64,000 bases of DNA from CBDCMJ01 sp965218875 (GTDB lineage: Bacteria; Chloroflexota; Dehalococcoidia; Lucifugimonadales; UBA3495). Positions 24,720 to 32,734 of this stretch are shown here, piece after piece. A model generated the notes under the pieces. It made no database searches and had not been told where the DNA came from. It worked only from the letters and a program-made list of their open reading frames with translations. Each line of letters starts with the position of its first letter. Position 1 is the first letter of the stretch. The stretch covers positions 1-64,000 of the forward strand of contig CBDCMJ010000001.1 in assembly GCA_965218875.1 (NCBI GenBank), in the 5' to 3' direction. Position numbers and translations under genes: made by a program.

Positions 24720-26332
24720 GGCCACCAGTCCCACCAGTTGGAATCGCCCACCGGCGTCTGCTCCGCCCTGGGCGGCGGGGGTGTGGGCGGTGGAACGTGC
24801 AGGGCCTCGTATGGGTCGTCGGCCCCCACGCCCAGAGCCTGCCCCGCACTTGATGCGGGGGCCGGGGCCAGGGGCGCCGTCTCCGGCCTGGTCCGGGTGA
24901 CCGGAGCGCGCTGGGTCTCGACGGCCCGCACGTGCTCCGGGTGGTGGACGTAGATACGGACGGTCCTGGTCACCGAGGAACCCTCGCCGCAGGACAGGCT
25001 CACCCGCCGGGTATACACGTCGGTTCGGGCCGGGTGGTGGGTGGTCTGCAACATCGGAGGCAGCGGCACGTTCAGCGTCGCCGTAAGGTCCGCCGTGATT
25101 TCCAGGTTGTGGACCGCCTTCCTGTTGGCGACGGGCAGCCGGAACCGGGTCTCGCCGCCCGCGACGAAGGACACGCTGGCCCGGTGGCTTCCGGCGGCGA
25201 CGTCGACCCTGCCAGCGATTCGGGTGACGCTGGCGTCCAGCAGGGCGGGGACGTTCTGGCTGAAGTGGCCGCCGTACACCGGCAGGTCCACCTCCTGGCG
25301 GGTCTCGGCGATACACTCCGAGGCGATGACGCCGGAGATGCTGCCCGGCGTCCACTCCAGGGAGGTCAGCTCCAGGTCGCACAGCCCGCCGTCGGCCTGG
25401 GGCAGGGGGTAGGGTATCTGGCCGCTCTTCAGGGTCACCGCTCCGGACCGGCCCAGGGCGTCCAACCAGGAGAAGGTGAAGGACGGCGACGGGCCGTTCA
25501 GGGTCAGGTTGTAGCTCTTGCTCTGGCCCGCCGTCAGGCTGGTGTTGGCCCCCATCTTCAGGGTCCGGCCCGACCTGCCGCCGAAGACCCGCACCTTCAG
25601 GTCCAGGTCGTGGGCCGCCCGCAGGGTGACGGCGGCGGTGTCGCCGGAGACGGCGAGACGTTCGATGAAGATGCGCCGTCCCGGCACCGGCTCCGGCGGG
25701 ACGAAGTAGATCTCGTCCAGCCGCCAGCCCGGGTCCTCGTCGGGGTCGTCGGCCAGGACGGCGCTGGGCAGCAGGACCACCGCCAGCAGGCCCAGCGCCG
25801 CCACCGCCAGGAAGCGGTTCCAGGGTTTCTTGCCCTTGGATTCATGCTGGCTGGGGTTGGGGCCGTTGCCGCCGTCCCGGTTGCGGCGTTTGCCGAACCA
25901 GCTGTGGGGACGGAACGGTGCTCTCCCCTTCTTGCGGGCAGCCCTGACCCCCCGGCTCAAGCCGGAGGCGGCTTTCTTGGCCAGCAGCCGCAGCGGGTCG
26001 GGCCTGGCCTCCGGCGGGGCGGGCGGCTCGCTCTTGGTCATTTCCAGCGGGGACCCGGCGTAGCGCCTGGCCCCCAGGTTGAACTTCAGCAGGTCGGCGG
26101 CCACCAGGGGCAGCCCCCGGCCTCCCACCTTGCCCACGGTCAGGGCAATTCCCACGACGCCGATCAGCACGCCAACCGCCAGGCGCACCGCCATCGGGCC
26201 GAAGGGCAGGTAGTGGAAGGCTCCGTAGGACACGGCGCACACCGCCACCACCGCCACTATCTGGGGAAAGGTGAACCACAGCAGCACTTTATCCTCGGCC
26301 TGCACGTGGGTTGGGACTTCATGCTCTCTCAT
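24713..26332 (-). CDS. PrgI-family membrane protein fused to an exported domain
   Basis: 539 residues. Residues 1-110 (VPTHVQAEDKVLLWFTFPQIV, two membrane helices, LLKFNLGARRYAGSPLEM) are a PrgI-family module found next to VirB4 in Gram-positive-type conjugation systems. A basic linker and a third hydrophobic segment (FLAVAALGLLAVVLLPSAVLA) lead to about 330 extracytoplasmic residues of beta character (FIERLAVSGDTAAVTLRAAHDLDLKVRVFGG). Near the end is a 24-nt in-frame palindromic insert (24836-24859). A close homologue begins at 62814. Confidence 0.75.
   Translation of the reverse strand: MREHEVPTHVQAEDKVLLWFTFPQIVAVVAVCAVSYGAFHYLPFGPMAVRLAVGVLIGVVGIALTVGKVGGRGLPLVAADLLKFNLGARRYAGSPLEMTKSEPPAPPEARPDPLRLLAKKAASGLSRGVRAARKKGRAPFRPHSWFGKRRNRDGGNGPNPSQHESKGKKPWNRFLAVAALGLLAVVLLPSAVLADDPDEDPGWRLDEIYFVPPEPVPGRRIFIERLAVSGDTAAVTLRAAHDLDLKVRVFGGRSGRTLKMGANTSLTAGQSKSYNLTLNGPSPSFTFSWLDALGRSGAVTLKSGQIPYPLPQADGGLCDLELTSLEWTPGSISGVIASECIAETRQEVDLPVYGGHFSQNVPALLDASVTRIAGRVDVAAGSHRASVSFVAGGETRFRLPVANRKAVHNLEITADLTATLNVPLPPMLQTTHHPARTDVYTRRVSLSCGEGSSVTRTVRIYVHHPEHVRAVETQRAPVTRTRPETAPLAPAPASSAGQALGVGADDPYEALHVPPPTPPPPRAEQTPVGDSNWWDWWPW
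24836..24859 (+). repeat. palindromic micro-insert 4 (24 nt, in frame)
   Basis: It starts AGCCTGCCCC and folds CCCCGCA-CTTGA-TGCGGGG. It matches the three inserts in the IS3 transposase but is a multiple of three, so it adds eight codons (around ASSAGQA) without breaking the PrgI-fusion gene. Confidence 0.65.
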
Positions 26333-26345
26333 TCCATCCCTCCTT

Positions 26346-26618
26346 CTAGCTGTCGGTCGGGTCGGGCACGGTGGGGTCCACCGGGTTGCCCACCACGGCG
26401 TTCATCACCAGCTCAACGACGCCATAAGCGACGAGGGCCAGCACGATGCCGGCCAGGGCGGTCATCATGGCCGCCTTGCCCCGCTCCATCTGGTTGGGCG
26501 CTCCGGAGGCGGTGAGGTACATGTAGGCGCCGTAGATGAAATAGCCCACGCCGACGACGCCCACCAAACCCAGCAGGATGCCCACCAGGTTCGATATGGT
26601 CTGTGTCAGGTCGTCCAT
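26346..26618 (-). CDS. VirB2/TrbC-like pilin candidate
   Basis: 90 residues: SNLVGILLGLVGVVGVGYFIYGAYMYLTASG and MMTALAGIVLALVAYGVVELVMNAVV, two membrane helices with a short polar loop (APNQMERGKA). This is the size and topology of TrbC/VirB2 pilins, and the 'GAYMYLTASG...GK' wording is common in such proteins of uncultured lineages. SD AAAGGAG. A nearly identical copy is at 62507-62803, with a slightly longer tail. Confidence 0.75.
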   Translation of the reverse strand: MDDLTQTISNLVGILLGLVGVVGVGYFIYGAYMYLTASGAPNQMERGKAAMMTALAGIVLALVAYGVVELVMNAVVGNPVDPTVPDPTDS

Positions 26619-26770
26619 ACGGTTTTTCTCCTTTCAAATTGGATTGCCCGATATGTGAATTGCGTTGCTGTGGTCGGCCCCAATCTGCTACTGGCACATG
26701 TCTCCACCTCCCGGGCGGTTCCGGCGCGAAACCTGTCCGCGCCGGTGGTTGTCGTCGTTCCGGTTGCTGG

Positions 26771-27751
26771 CTACGGCCCCTGGCTGCGGGGCGTCGGGCC
26801 GCTTTGGGCCGGGGAAGTGGAGTTCTGGGCCGCCGAGTTCACCGCTCCGGCGGCCGTGGTGGCGGCGGCGCTGGCTGCGCCGGTCGCCGCTGACGCGGCG
26901 GCAACTCCCGCCGGTCCTCCGGCAGCTCCACCGGCCAACATCCCCAGGGCGCGGCCAGAACGCACCACCGAGCCGGGCAGGGACATCCCGAAGTAGAGGG
27001 TGTGCAGCCAGGCGTCGAAGGTCCCGTGATGCCCCAGCATCGAGGGCACCCGGCCCGCCAGGTACATGAAGGCGATGGCCATCAGCAGCTTCCACACCAG
27101 GTCCTCCGACGGCTCGAAAGCGGCGATGGCGGCGAAGTCCTCCAGAAAGGCGAAGGCCAGGGCCACGGCGATGAGCTGGATTGCCTGCTGGAACACCGTG
27201 GTCATGAACAGCCGGAGCCAGTGCTTTCCCCAACCGGCGGTGTGGGGCAGAATCCACAGCCCCAGGGCGATGGGCGCCAGGCAGAGCAGGATGTCAATCA
27301 GGGCCAGGCGCAGGATCATCTGCACCAGCAGGTAGAGGACGAAGAAGCCGAAGACCAGGTAGAGCAGGGCGATGAACACCGCCAGGCCGGTGTTGGCGGT
27401 CTCGACGGCGGTCAGCAGCGGCTCCAGGGGAGCCCGCAGCAGGGCGCCGGGGGTCACGTCCAGGGAGACGGCGATGAACTGGGAGACGGCGTGGGCCACG
27501 TCGATGACCAGGGCGCACCACCAGAGGGACGACGCGGCGGCGGTGAGTCCCAGGACCAGCCGGGGCACCATCTCCCGCCAGCCCGACTGGTGGTGGCCCA
27601 GGTGCTCCTGGACGATGAAGCTCAGCCCCATCCAGCCCAGGATCACCGCCAAAGCGCCGGAGGTGATGGCCCAGACCACCATCCACGCCTGCTGGATGAA
27701 GGGATGCAGGTAGGTGAGTTCAGGAGGAGTTCCGGTGAGGATGTCCGTCAT
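26771..27751 (-). CDS. TrbL/VirB6-like polytopic channel protein
   Basis: 326 residues with about six membrane helices: AWMVVWAITSGALAVILGWM, LVLGLTAAASSLWWCALVI, GLAVFIALLYLVFGFFVLYLL, LIDILLCLAPIALGLWIL, and later helices before LLMAIAFMYLAGRVP. A Gly/Ala-rich cytoplasmic tail follows (GGAAGGPAGVAAAS). This topology fits TrbL/VirB6 inner-membrane channel components. It is followed by 150 bp without a gene and then the pilin gene. A near-identical copy is at 61381-62361. Confidence 0.8.
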   Translation of the reverse strand: MTDILTGTPPELTYLHPFIQQAWMVVWAITSGALAVILGWMGLSFIVQEHLGHHQSGWREMVPRLVLGLTAAASSLWWCALVIDVAHAVSQFIAVSLDVTPGALLRAPLEPLLTAVETANTGLAVFIALLYLVFGFFVLYLLVQMILRLALIDILLCLAPIALGLWILPHTAGWGKHWLRLFMTTVFQQAIQLIAVALAFAFLEDFAAIAAFEPSEDLVWKLLMAIAFMYLAGRVPSMLGHHGTFDAWLHTLYFGMSLPGSVVRSGRALGMLAGGAAGGPAGVAAASAATGAASAAATTAAGAVNSAAQNSTSPAQSGPTPRSQGP

Positions 27752-27757
27752 ACGTCC

Positions 27758-28381
27758 CTACCCTCCCCGGCACTCGTCGAGGTCGCTGGCCGACACCTTC
27801 TGCACCACGCCGCACAGGGTCCCGTGGACTCCCTGGATGACCCACTTGGCGGCGGCCCGGGCCCAGCGGTCGGGGTCGAGAGCGCCCAGCACCCGGTCCC
27901 ACAACCCGTTGGGCTGGTGGACGGGAATCAGGGCGTGGAAGACGTGGTGGTCGCCGCCCCCGGTGCGCGGAACGGCCAGCACCAGGAGATATGCCTGCTC
28001 GGGGTGAAGCTCGGGCTGCTCGTCCAGGGCCGGGTACTCGAAGGTGTACTCCCAGCCTTCGGAGAGGTGCTTTTCGCCGCCCTGGACCCGGTAGGTATTG
28101 GTGAGCCAGTCGCCGGTGTCGGGGTGGCGGATGGAGTAGAACAGGACATCGGTCTTCCGGCTGAGGATGGGGCGGGCCACGAAGTCGCCCTCCTTCTTCC
28201 GCTCCACCATCTGCCGGTCCCGGTTGACCAGGGTGACGGAGTCGGTGTCGGGGGGCGGCGGGGACTGGGCCAGTGCCAGCCCAGAAGCAGGGATGGCAAC
28301 GAGGGCCGTAAAGAGCAAAGCCCCTGCCAGGAGAATCAGGCGGCGGGCTTTGCCGGACCTGGGGATGAATCGGCGGAACAT
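27758..28381 (-). CDS. exported protein at the head of the conjugation operon
   Basis: 207 residues with a clear signal peptide (RRLILLAGALLFTALVAIPASGLALA, cut near AQS). The mature part has VTLVNRDRQMVERKKEGDFVARPILSR, YSIRHPDTGDWLTNTYRVQGGEKHL and a C-terminal pair of cysteines. I do not recognise a family. SD GAGGAGGCC. A copy of about the same length is at 60754-61374. As first gene of the operon it is probably a periplasmic or surface part of the transfer apparatus (inference). Confidence 0.75.
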   Translation of the reverse strand: MFRRFIPRSGKARRLILLAGALLFTALVAIPASGLALAQSPPPPDTDSVTLVNRDRQMVERKKEGDFVARPILSRKTDVLFYSIRHPDTGDWLTNTYRVQGGEKHLSEGWEYTFEYPALDEQPELHPEQAYLLVLAVPRTGGGDHHVFHALIPVHQPNGLWDRVLGALDPDRWARAAAKWVIQGVHGTLCGVVQKVSASDLDECRGG

Positions 28382-28460
28382 GGTGGCCTCCTCGTCGGTG
28401 ATGGGGACGTTTTGTCCCGCCGTCGAGTCTGACCACGCGGGGTGGGCTTACCAATGGCTT

Positions 28461-28492
28461 GTGAGGGGGGACTGTACGGAGGCCCCCCTCAC
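28461..28492. promoter_or_regulatory. perfect inverted repeat between divergent operons (operator candidate)
   Basis: GTGAGGGGGG (28461-28470) and its exact complement CCCCCCTCAC (28483-28492), 12 nt apart, in the 406-bp gap between the conjugation operon (minus) and the coiled-coil gene (plus). The right arm of the inverted duplication has a different palindrome at this place (60624-60674). Confidence 0.5.
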
Positions 28493-28787
28493 GGGGCATC
28501 AACTTTCCGGGGCGCGGTGTGATGTTATGGGGGTGTACAGGGATTGGCAGGCAGCGACGCGAGTCCACGGTGGCCGGTTCATTCGGGAAACCGGCGGATT
28601 AGCTGCATTTCCGTTGCATTACAGCAAGCACTTGGGTATTAGGGCTGGTTGCCAGGTTTCCGGCATCGCCCCCCTACAGGAATTGCAACCCTGTGGCCTG
28701 CTGGAGCGTTGTTGTCGTGCAAGCGCCCTGTGTCGAAACCGCAACTTTGCGCCGGTGGTCATACCGCTGGCGCCGGGAGGTACGGAC

Positions 28788-29642
28788 ATGGAACGGAGCC
28801 GGAACGTGGAGGACCTGCACCACCTGCGTCTGATGGCGTTGCTGCACGAGCTGGTGCGGGAGCGGGACTTGAAGGGCGCGGCGGAGGCCCTGGGCCTGGA
28901 CCCCAGGACGCTCAGCGCCAGCATGGACCGGGGGGCGTTGTCGGGGCTGGCCCAGGTGGCCCTGGAGCGGTGGCTGTTGGCCGAGGGGGACCGGGAGGCT
29001 GCCCAGGCCCGCGACGAGGTGCGGGAGCTGGCGGGGCGCGTGGACGGCGTTGAGCAGCGGGTTGACGGGCTGGCGGACGAGGTGGGCAAGGCAGTGGGGG
29101 AAGTCCAGCGGGTTGCCGAGGAAGCTGGCGGGAATGGCGCCGGGGATCGGGCGAGAGAATTGCAGCGGTTGGAGCGGCGGATGGACCGGCTGGAGTCAGC
29201 AGGCGGGGTTGGCGCCGGACGGGCCGGTGGGCCGCAGGCGACCGGAGCGGGGCGACGCCCGGCTCTGACAGGGATTGCGGCGTCCGCGCGGCGTTACCCC
29301 GACCTGGTTACCCGCGATGCCGACGCTGACGACGAGGAGGTCTTCGGCGACGCCTGGCCCTTGGTTGACGAATGGCGCGGCTTGTGGAAAGGCCACCCCG
29401 ACCGGGTCAGGGGCCTGCGCTGGCTTGACACCGAGGCGCGCATCTTGGAGCTGGAGTTGGCGATGCTGGAGGAGCACGGCCTGACCCTGCCGCCGGAGAC
29501 GGAGCCGCTGCGGGGGCTGGAGCGGAACGCCCAGCTGGGCTGGCGGCAGAAAGCACTGGCCGACACTCGCCGGAAGTTAGCCCGGCGGAGGGCGCTGCGC
29601 CGGCTTAGGCGGTTGCTCACCCTTGGGCTGTGGCGGCGGTAG
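28788..29642 (+). CDS. coiled-coil protein with N-terminal HTH-like segment
   Basis: 284 residues. Residues 5-60 (LMALLHELVRERDLKGAAEALGLDPRTLSASMDRGALS) resemble a LysR/Fis-like helix-turn-helix. A long coiled coil follows (AQARDEVRELAGRVDGVEQRVDGLADEVGKAVGEVQRV), then an ARRYPDLV segment and a conserved C-terminal helical domain rich in Arg (ILELELAMLEEHGLTLPPETEPLRGL, RRLLTLGLWRR). The paralogue at 59506-60342 is also divergent to a conjugation operon. Probably a DNA-binding regulator or partition-like factor for the adjacent operon (inference). SD GGGAGG. Confidence 0.7.
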   Translation: MERSRNVEDLHHLRLMALLHELVRERDLKGAAEALGLDPRTLSASMDRGALSGLAQVALERWLLAEGDREAAQARDEVRELAGRVDGVEQRVDGLADEVGKAVGEVQRVAEEAGGNGAGDRARELQRLERRMDRLESAGGVGAGRAGGPQATGAGRRPALTGIAASARRYPDLVTRDADADDEEVFGDAWPLVDEWRGLWKGHPDRVRGLRWLDTEARILELELAMLEEHGLTLPPETEPLRGLERNAQLGWRQKALADTRRKLARRRALRRLRRLLTLGLWRR

Positions 29643-29688
29643 CCGGCGCCGGCGCCGGGGTGAATCTCGGTGGTGCTTCATTGCCGCA

Positions 29689-29722
29689 CCATTGCGGCTT
29701 CTTTGTTGCTTCATCTGGGCTG
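29689..29722. promoter_or_regulatory. second copy of the 16230 motif
   Basis: CCATTGCGGCTTCTTTGTTG followed by CTTCATCTGGGCTGC aligns without gaps to 16230-16264. Confidence 0.4.
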
Positions 29723-29748
29723 CTCACCGGCAAGTGATTGGGTTGACG

Positions 29749-30300
29749 ATGCCAGATTTCGCCGAAAACCCCTTGCCGGAGGCTTTGCCGGGACCGGATA
29801 CTAATTGGCGTTGTCAGGCTTTTTCCAGCGTTTCCCGCCCTAGAAACCTGGAGGGTCCCGTCCCTGGACCCGGGATCGGACGCATAGGATCGAGCATAGC
29901 TCTCCGAACGTCCGCCCATGTTGGACTGGCCGCATAGAGTTGAGCCTAGCTCCTCGAACGGTCGCCCACGAGGGAATTGCTGATGGGCTGGCGTGATTGA
30001 ACGTCTCTCCCGAAGCAGGTAGACCCAACTCATCGAAGTGCAGGTGCGCTTCACCCGGAACACCAACCCAACGGCGTAACCCCTGACCCACGGACTGAAC
30101 ATCAAGGAGGTGGCAACCGGACAACAACGGCGTCCCGGAATCCCTTTCCACGGTGGTACTCCAACCCCAAGGCCCATTCTAGTTTGCAAGGAGGTGGCAA
30201 CCGGAGTAACAACGGCGTCCCGGAATCCCATTCCACGGCGGACCCCGAACCCACGGCAATCCCACTGACAGGAGGTGTCAGCTAGACCCAGCACGGTTTC
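29749..30300. repeat. non-coding repeat block, left arm
   Basis: It contains a 120-bp segment (29760-29880) found inverted at 58077-58200, two tandem units of about 49 bp (29881-29978, CGCATAG--T-GAGC-TAGCTC), and three units of 82-84 bp starting at 30104, 30188 and about 30270, each opening with (A)AGGAGGTG. Matching units occur inverted at 57.69-58.08 kb. No open frame of interest is seen here or in 30301-30690. Confidence 0.7.
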
Positions 30301-30710
30301 TCCGGCGTCCCTTACCCCTTCGGCATCACCGGCGGAGCGGCTGACCTGCTTCGTCATCCCCACAATGCGGTTGGAGCGTGGATAACGCACCGGCCGCTTC
30401 AACACGACTGCGGCGTAGCTACTGAACAAGGGTAGCGGCACCGCAGATTCAGCGCGCTCCGGTCGGCCAGCGGCGACAGACCGGACGCTTATCGTTCCAG
30501 TTCCAGCGCAGACTCCGTTGACCGGACTGCGTTCCTCTTGATTTCCCCTCACTTAGCAGCATCCCAGGCATAAGACCCTGGCCGGGCTGCGTCCTTCTCC
30601 AACCCCCAACCTGCGTTCTCCGTTGCGGTGTCTGACCCAGGGCGGAGTGCGTCCGGCGCCGGGCGTTGACCCTGTTTCCCAACGACGTTCGCAAACATAA
30701 GGAGGTGCTT

Positions 30711-31016
30711 ATGCGCATCAGGGACAGACTCGTTCAAATCAAAGCCGTCGCGGTGGCGGTTGGCAGCTTCATCAGCCGGCACAAGCGGGCGTCGATTGCG
30801 GTTGGCGTAGCGTTGCTCATCGCCGGGCCGCTGCTCACGGGGACCGGCGGCGAGACCTTTTTCCTCAACCTGGTGGGCCTCGGCATCGTCGCCCTCGTCG
30901 TCCGGCGGATTGTGCGGGCCAACGAGAGGCGGCAGGCGGCGCAGGCCCGGCAGGCCAATTGCCGGTGCCGGTGTCATAGGCAGCAGCAAACTCAGCAACA
31001 AGGAGGCACTCCATGA
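30711..31016 (+). CDS. small membrane protein
   Basis: 101 residues: a basic start MRIRDRLVQIKAVAVAVGSFISRHKR, two adjacent membrane helices (SIAVGVALLIAGPLLTG, FFLNLVGLGIVALVV), then a basic, Gln- and Cys-containing tail (CRCRCHRQQQ). Strong SD AAGGAGGTG. The paralogue at 56883-57062 is degraded. Overlaps the next gene by 4 bp. Function unknown. It opens the DNA-processing gene train. Confidence 0.75.
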   Translation: MRIRDRLVQIKAVAVAVGSFISRHKRASIAVGVALLIAGPLLTGTGGETFFLNLVGLGIVALVVRRIVRANERRQAAQARQANCRCRCHRQQQTQQQGGTP

Positions 31017-31483
31017 CCACGATTACCCTGGATTTCCCTGCTTCTACAGGCAGTCTCGAAGAACTGGTGGACCGGCTCCTGGCGGCCCTGTTCTCTCCCG
31101 ATTCAGAGCAACTGGACCCGGCGCCCACTCGCAACCTGGTCAAGACGGTCCACGAGGCCCGGCGGTTGCGGCAGTCCGGCGACCTGGACGGCGCTCTGGC
31201 GGCGATGGCCGATGTTGACGACTCCAGCGCCACAGACAGCCAACTCCGGTGGCTCTACGCCGAGTGGCTGGACGTGGCCCGTCGCCGGTTCGCTGGGGAC
31301 AACGCGGCGCTCTACAGCCCCGGCACCGGCAGGGCGGCAGTGCTGGTGCCACAGGACGAGGACGGCGCCACACTGGAAGTCGCGGCGGTCCTGGGGATGC
31401 GCTGGCCGGTGGGCAAGACGGTCTCCAGGCGCAGCCTGCGGGGTCTGAATCCGCTGGCGAAAGGGGGCGCGTCATGGTCGTAG
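31013..31483 (+). CDS. hypothetical cytosolic protein
   Basis: 156 residues, acidic N-terminal half (SLEELVDRLLAALFSPDSEQLD, RRLRQSGDLDGALAAMADVDD resembling a helical repeat), then WLYAEWLDVARRRF and a C-terminal beta-rich part. No family recognised. Coupled to the preceding gene (ATGA overlap) and overlapping the primase start by 10 bp, so co-expressed with both. Confidence 0.6.
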   Translation: MTTITLDFPASTGSLEELVDRLLAALFSPDSEQLDPAPTRNLVKTVHEARRLRQSGDLDGALAAMADVDDSSATDSQLRWLYAEWLDVARRRFAGDNAALYSPGTGRAAVLVPQDEDGATLEVAAVLGMRWPVGKTVSRRSLRGLNPLAKGGASWS

Positions 31484-32527
31484 CCAACGCCACGGTGGAC
31501 ATCGCGGAACTCAAGGCCCGCCACCCCCTGGGCGACGCGGTGGAGGCCGCCGGTGTCGTTCTGCGGGGCAAGGGCCGGGTCAGGCAGGGCGTCTGCCCCT
31601 TTCACGAGGAAGCCGAGGGCAGCTTCACGGTGTACGCCGACACGGAAAAGTTCTACTGCTTCGGTTGCGGGTCCCGGCGGCGACGTGCTGGACTTCGTGC
31701 AACGGATGGAGGGCCTGAGCCTGCCCGAGGCGATACGGCGGCTGGACGGCGGTTCCCCGCCGGTTACGGCCGCTGCGGTTCGTCCGGCGGCAGCTCGTCA
31801 ACCCGCTGCGCCTGCGATTCCTCCCCGCGATCCGGCGCTGCTGACGGCGGCGGTACGTTTCTACACCGGCCAATTGCGGCGCAACATCAGGGCCAGAGAG
31901 TACCTGGCCTCGCGGGGCATTGGCCTGGAAGCTGCCGCAAGGCTGGGCCTGGGCTACGCACCGGGGCGCGGCCTGCGGGCTTATCTGGAATCTGCCGGAT
32001 ACGGCGAAGACCGGATACGCGCCTCGGGGCTGTTCCTGGAACGGGGCGCAGAGCGGTTCGCTGGAATGATTGCCGTCCCCGACATCGCCTCGGGCCGGGT
32101 GGGCTGGCTCACCGGGCGGGCGGTTGATGCGGGCGCAACGCCCCGCTTCCAGGCGGTGCCCGGCCCCAAACCGGTGCTGGGGTTGGCCCGTATCGGCCCG
32201 GCGCCCCCCTTCGCAATCCTGGCCGAAGGGGTCTTCGACTACCTGACGCTGGCGGCCTGGGGCTACCCCGCCTGCGCCGCCCTGGGCACCCAGGGGCTGG
32301 ACAAGGTGGCGGCGGCGCTCCGGGGCTGCCCAAGAGTCTTCCTGGCCTTCGACAACGACGGCGCCGGTGTGGCTGCCGCCGAGGGTCTCTGGGGACTGCT
32401 GGGCCGCCGCGCCGCCGTGGTCAACATGCCCCAGGGCATCGCCGACGTGGGCGAACTGGCGACGCTGCGCCACGGTCAACTCATCTTCCGCCGACTGCTG
32501 GCAAGGGCGGCGCACAACGCCCGCTAG
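31474..32527 (+). pseudogene. CHC2/Toprim DNA primase, one-base frameshift
   Basis: The first 65 residues (ELKARHPLGDAVEAAGVVLRGKGRVRQGVCPFHEE, FYCFGCG) are a CHC2 zinc finger of DnaG type (CPFH...CFGC). The frame then shifts by one extra base at about 31672-31676 (GGGTCCCGGCGG), after which GGDVLDFVQRMEGLSLPEAIRRL continues the same protein. The Toprim domain follows (FAILAEGVFDYLTLAAWG, VFLAFDNDGAGVAAAEGL). Without the shift it would be about 350 residues, a short mobile-element primase without a helicase domain. The shift may be a real mutation, a programmed event or a sequencing error in the GC run. Confidence 0.8.
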
Positions 32528-32560
32528 TCCACTCCCTCTCCCCCAACCCTCTCCTCTACC

Positions 32561-32593
32561 GGCCCGCCTTCCCCGGCGGGCCTTCGCGTTTTC
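32561..32593 (+). terminator. terminator after the primase
   Basis: GGCCCGCC-TTCCCC-GGCGGGCC followed by TTCGCGTTTTC: an 8-bp perfect GC stem with a T-containing tail. Confidence 0.65.
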
Positions 32594-32734
32594 AACCACT
32601 CTCCTACTGATCCCCTTGGGCTACACCTGCCCATCTCCCGACGGGGCCTCCCGCCCCGCCGACGGCTTCCAGTGCCGGAAGCCGCACGAACGCCCATCAC
32701 CCACGGAATTACAACTTCTGCAAGGAGATACGTC

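Larger units (their letters stand above)
24713..30950 (-). repeat. left arm of a large inverted duplication
   Basis: Gene order from outside inward: PrgI fusion, pilin, TrbL-like, exported protein (all minus), coiled-coil gene (plus), non-coding repeat block, small membrane gene (plus). The right arm at 56883-64000 repeats this order in mirror image. Identity is high in the pilin, channel and exported genes, lower in the coiled-coil gene and in the non-coding blocks. Confidence 0.85.

Noticed and set aside
24932..26515. 527-codon plus-strand frame opposite the PrgI fusion and pilin
   Set aside because: No recognisable domains. Mirrors a real minus-strand gene with signal and membrane segments.
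29749..30300. CRISPR array
   Set aside because: Repeats are too long and too irregular, with no uniform spacers and no cas genes. The Cas4-like protein at 34.5 kb is a solo nuclease of a recombination cluster.
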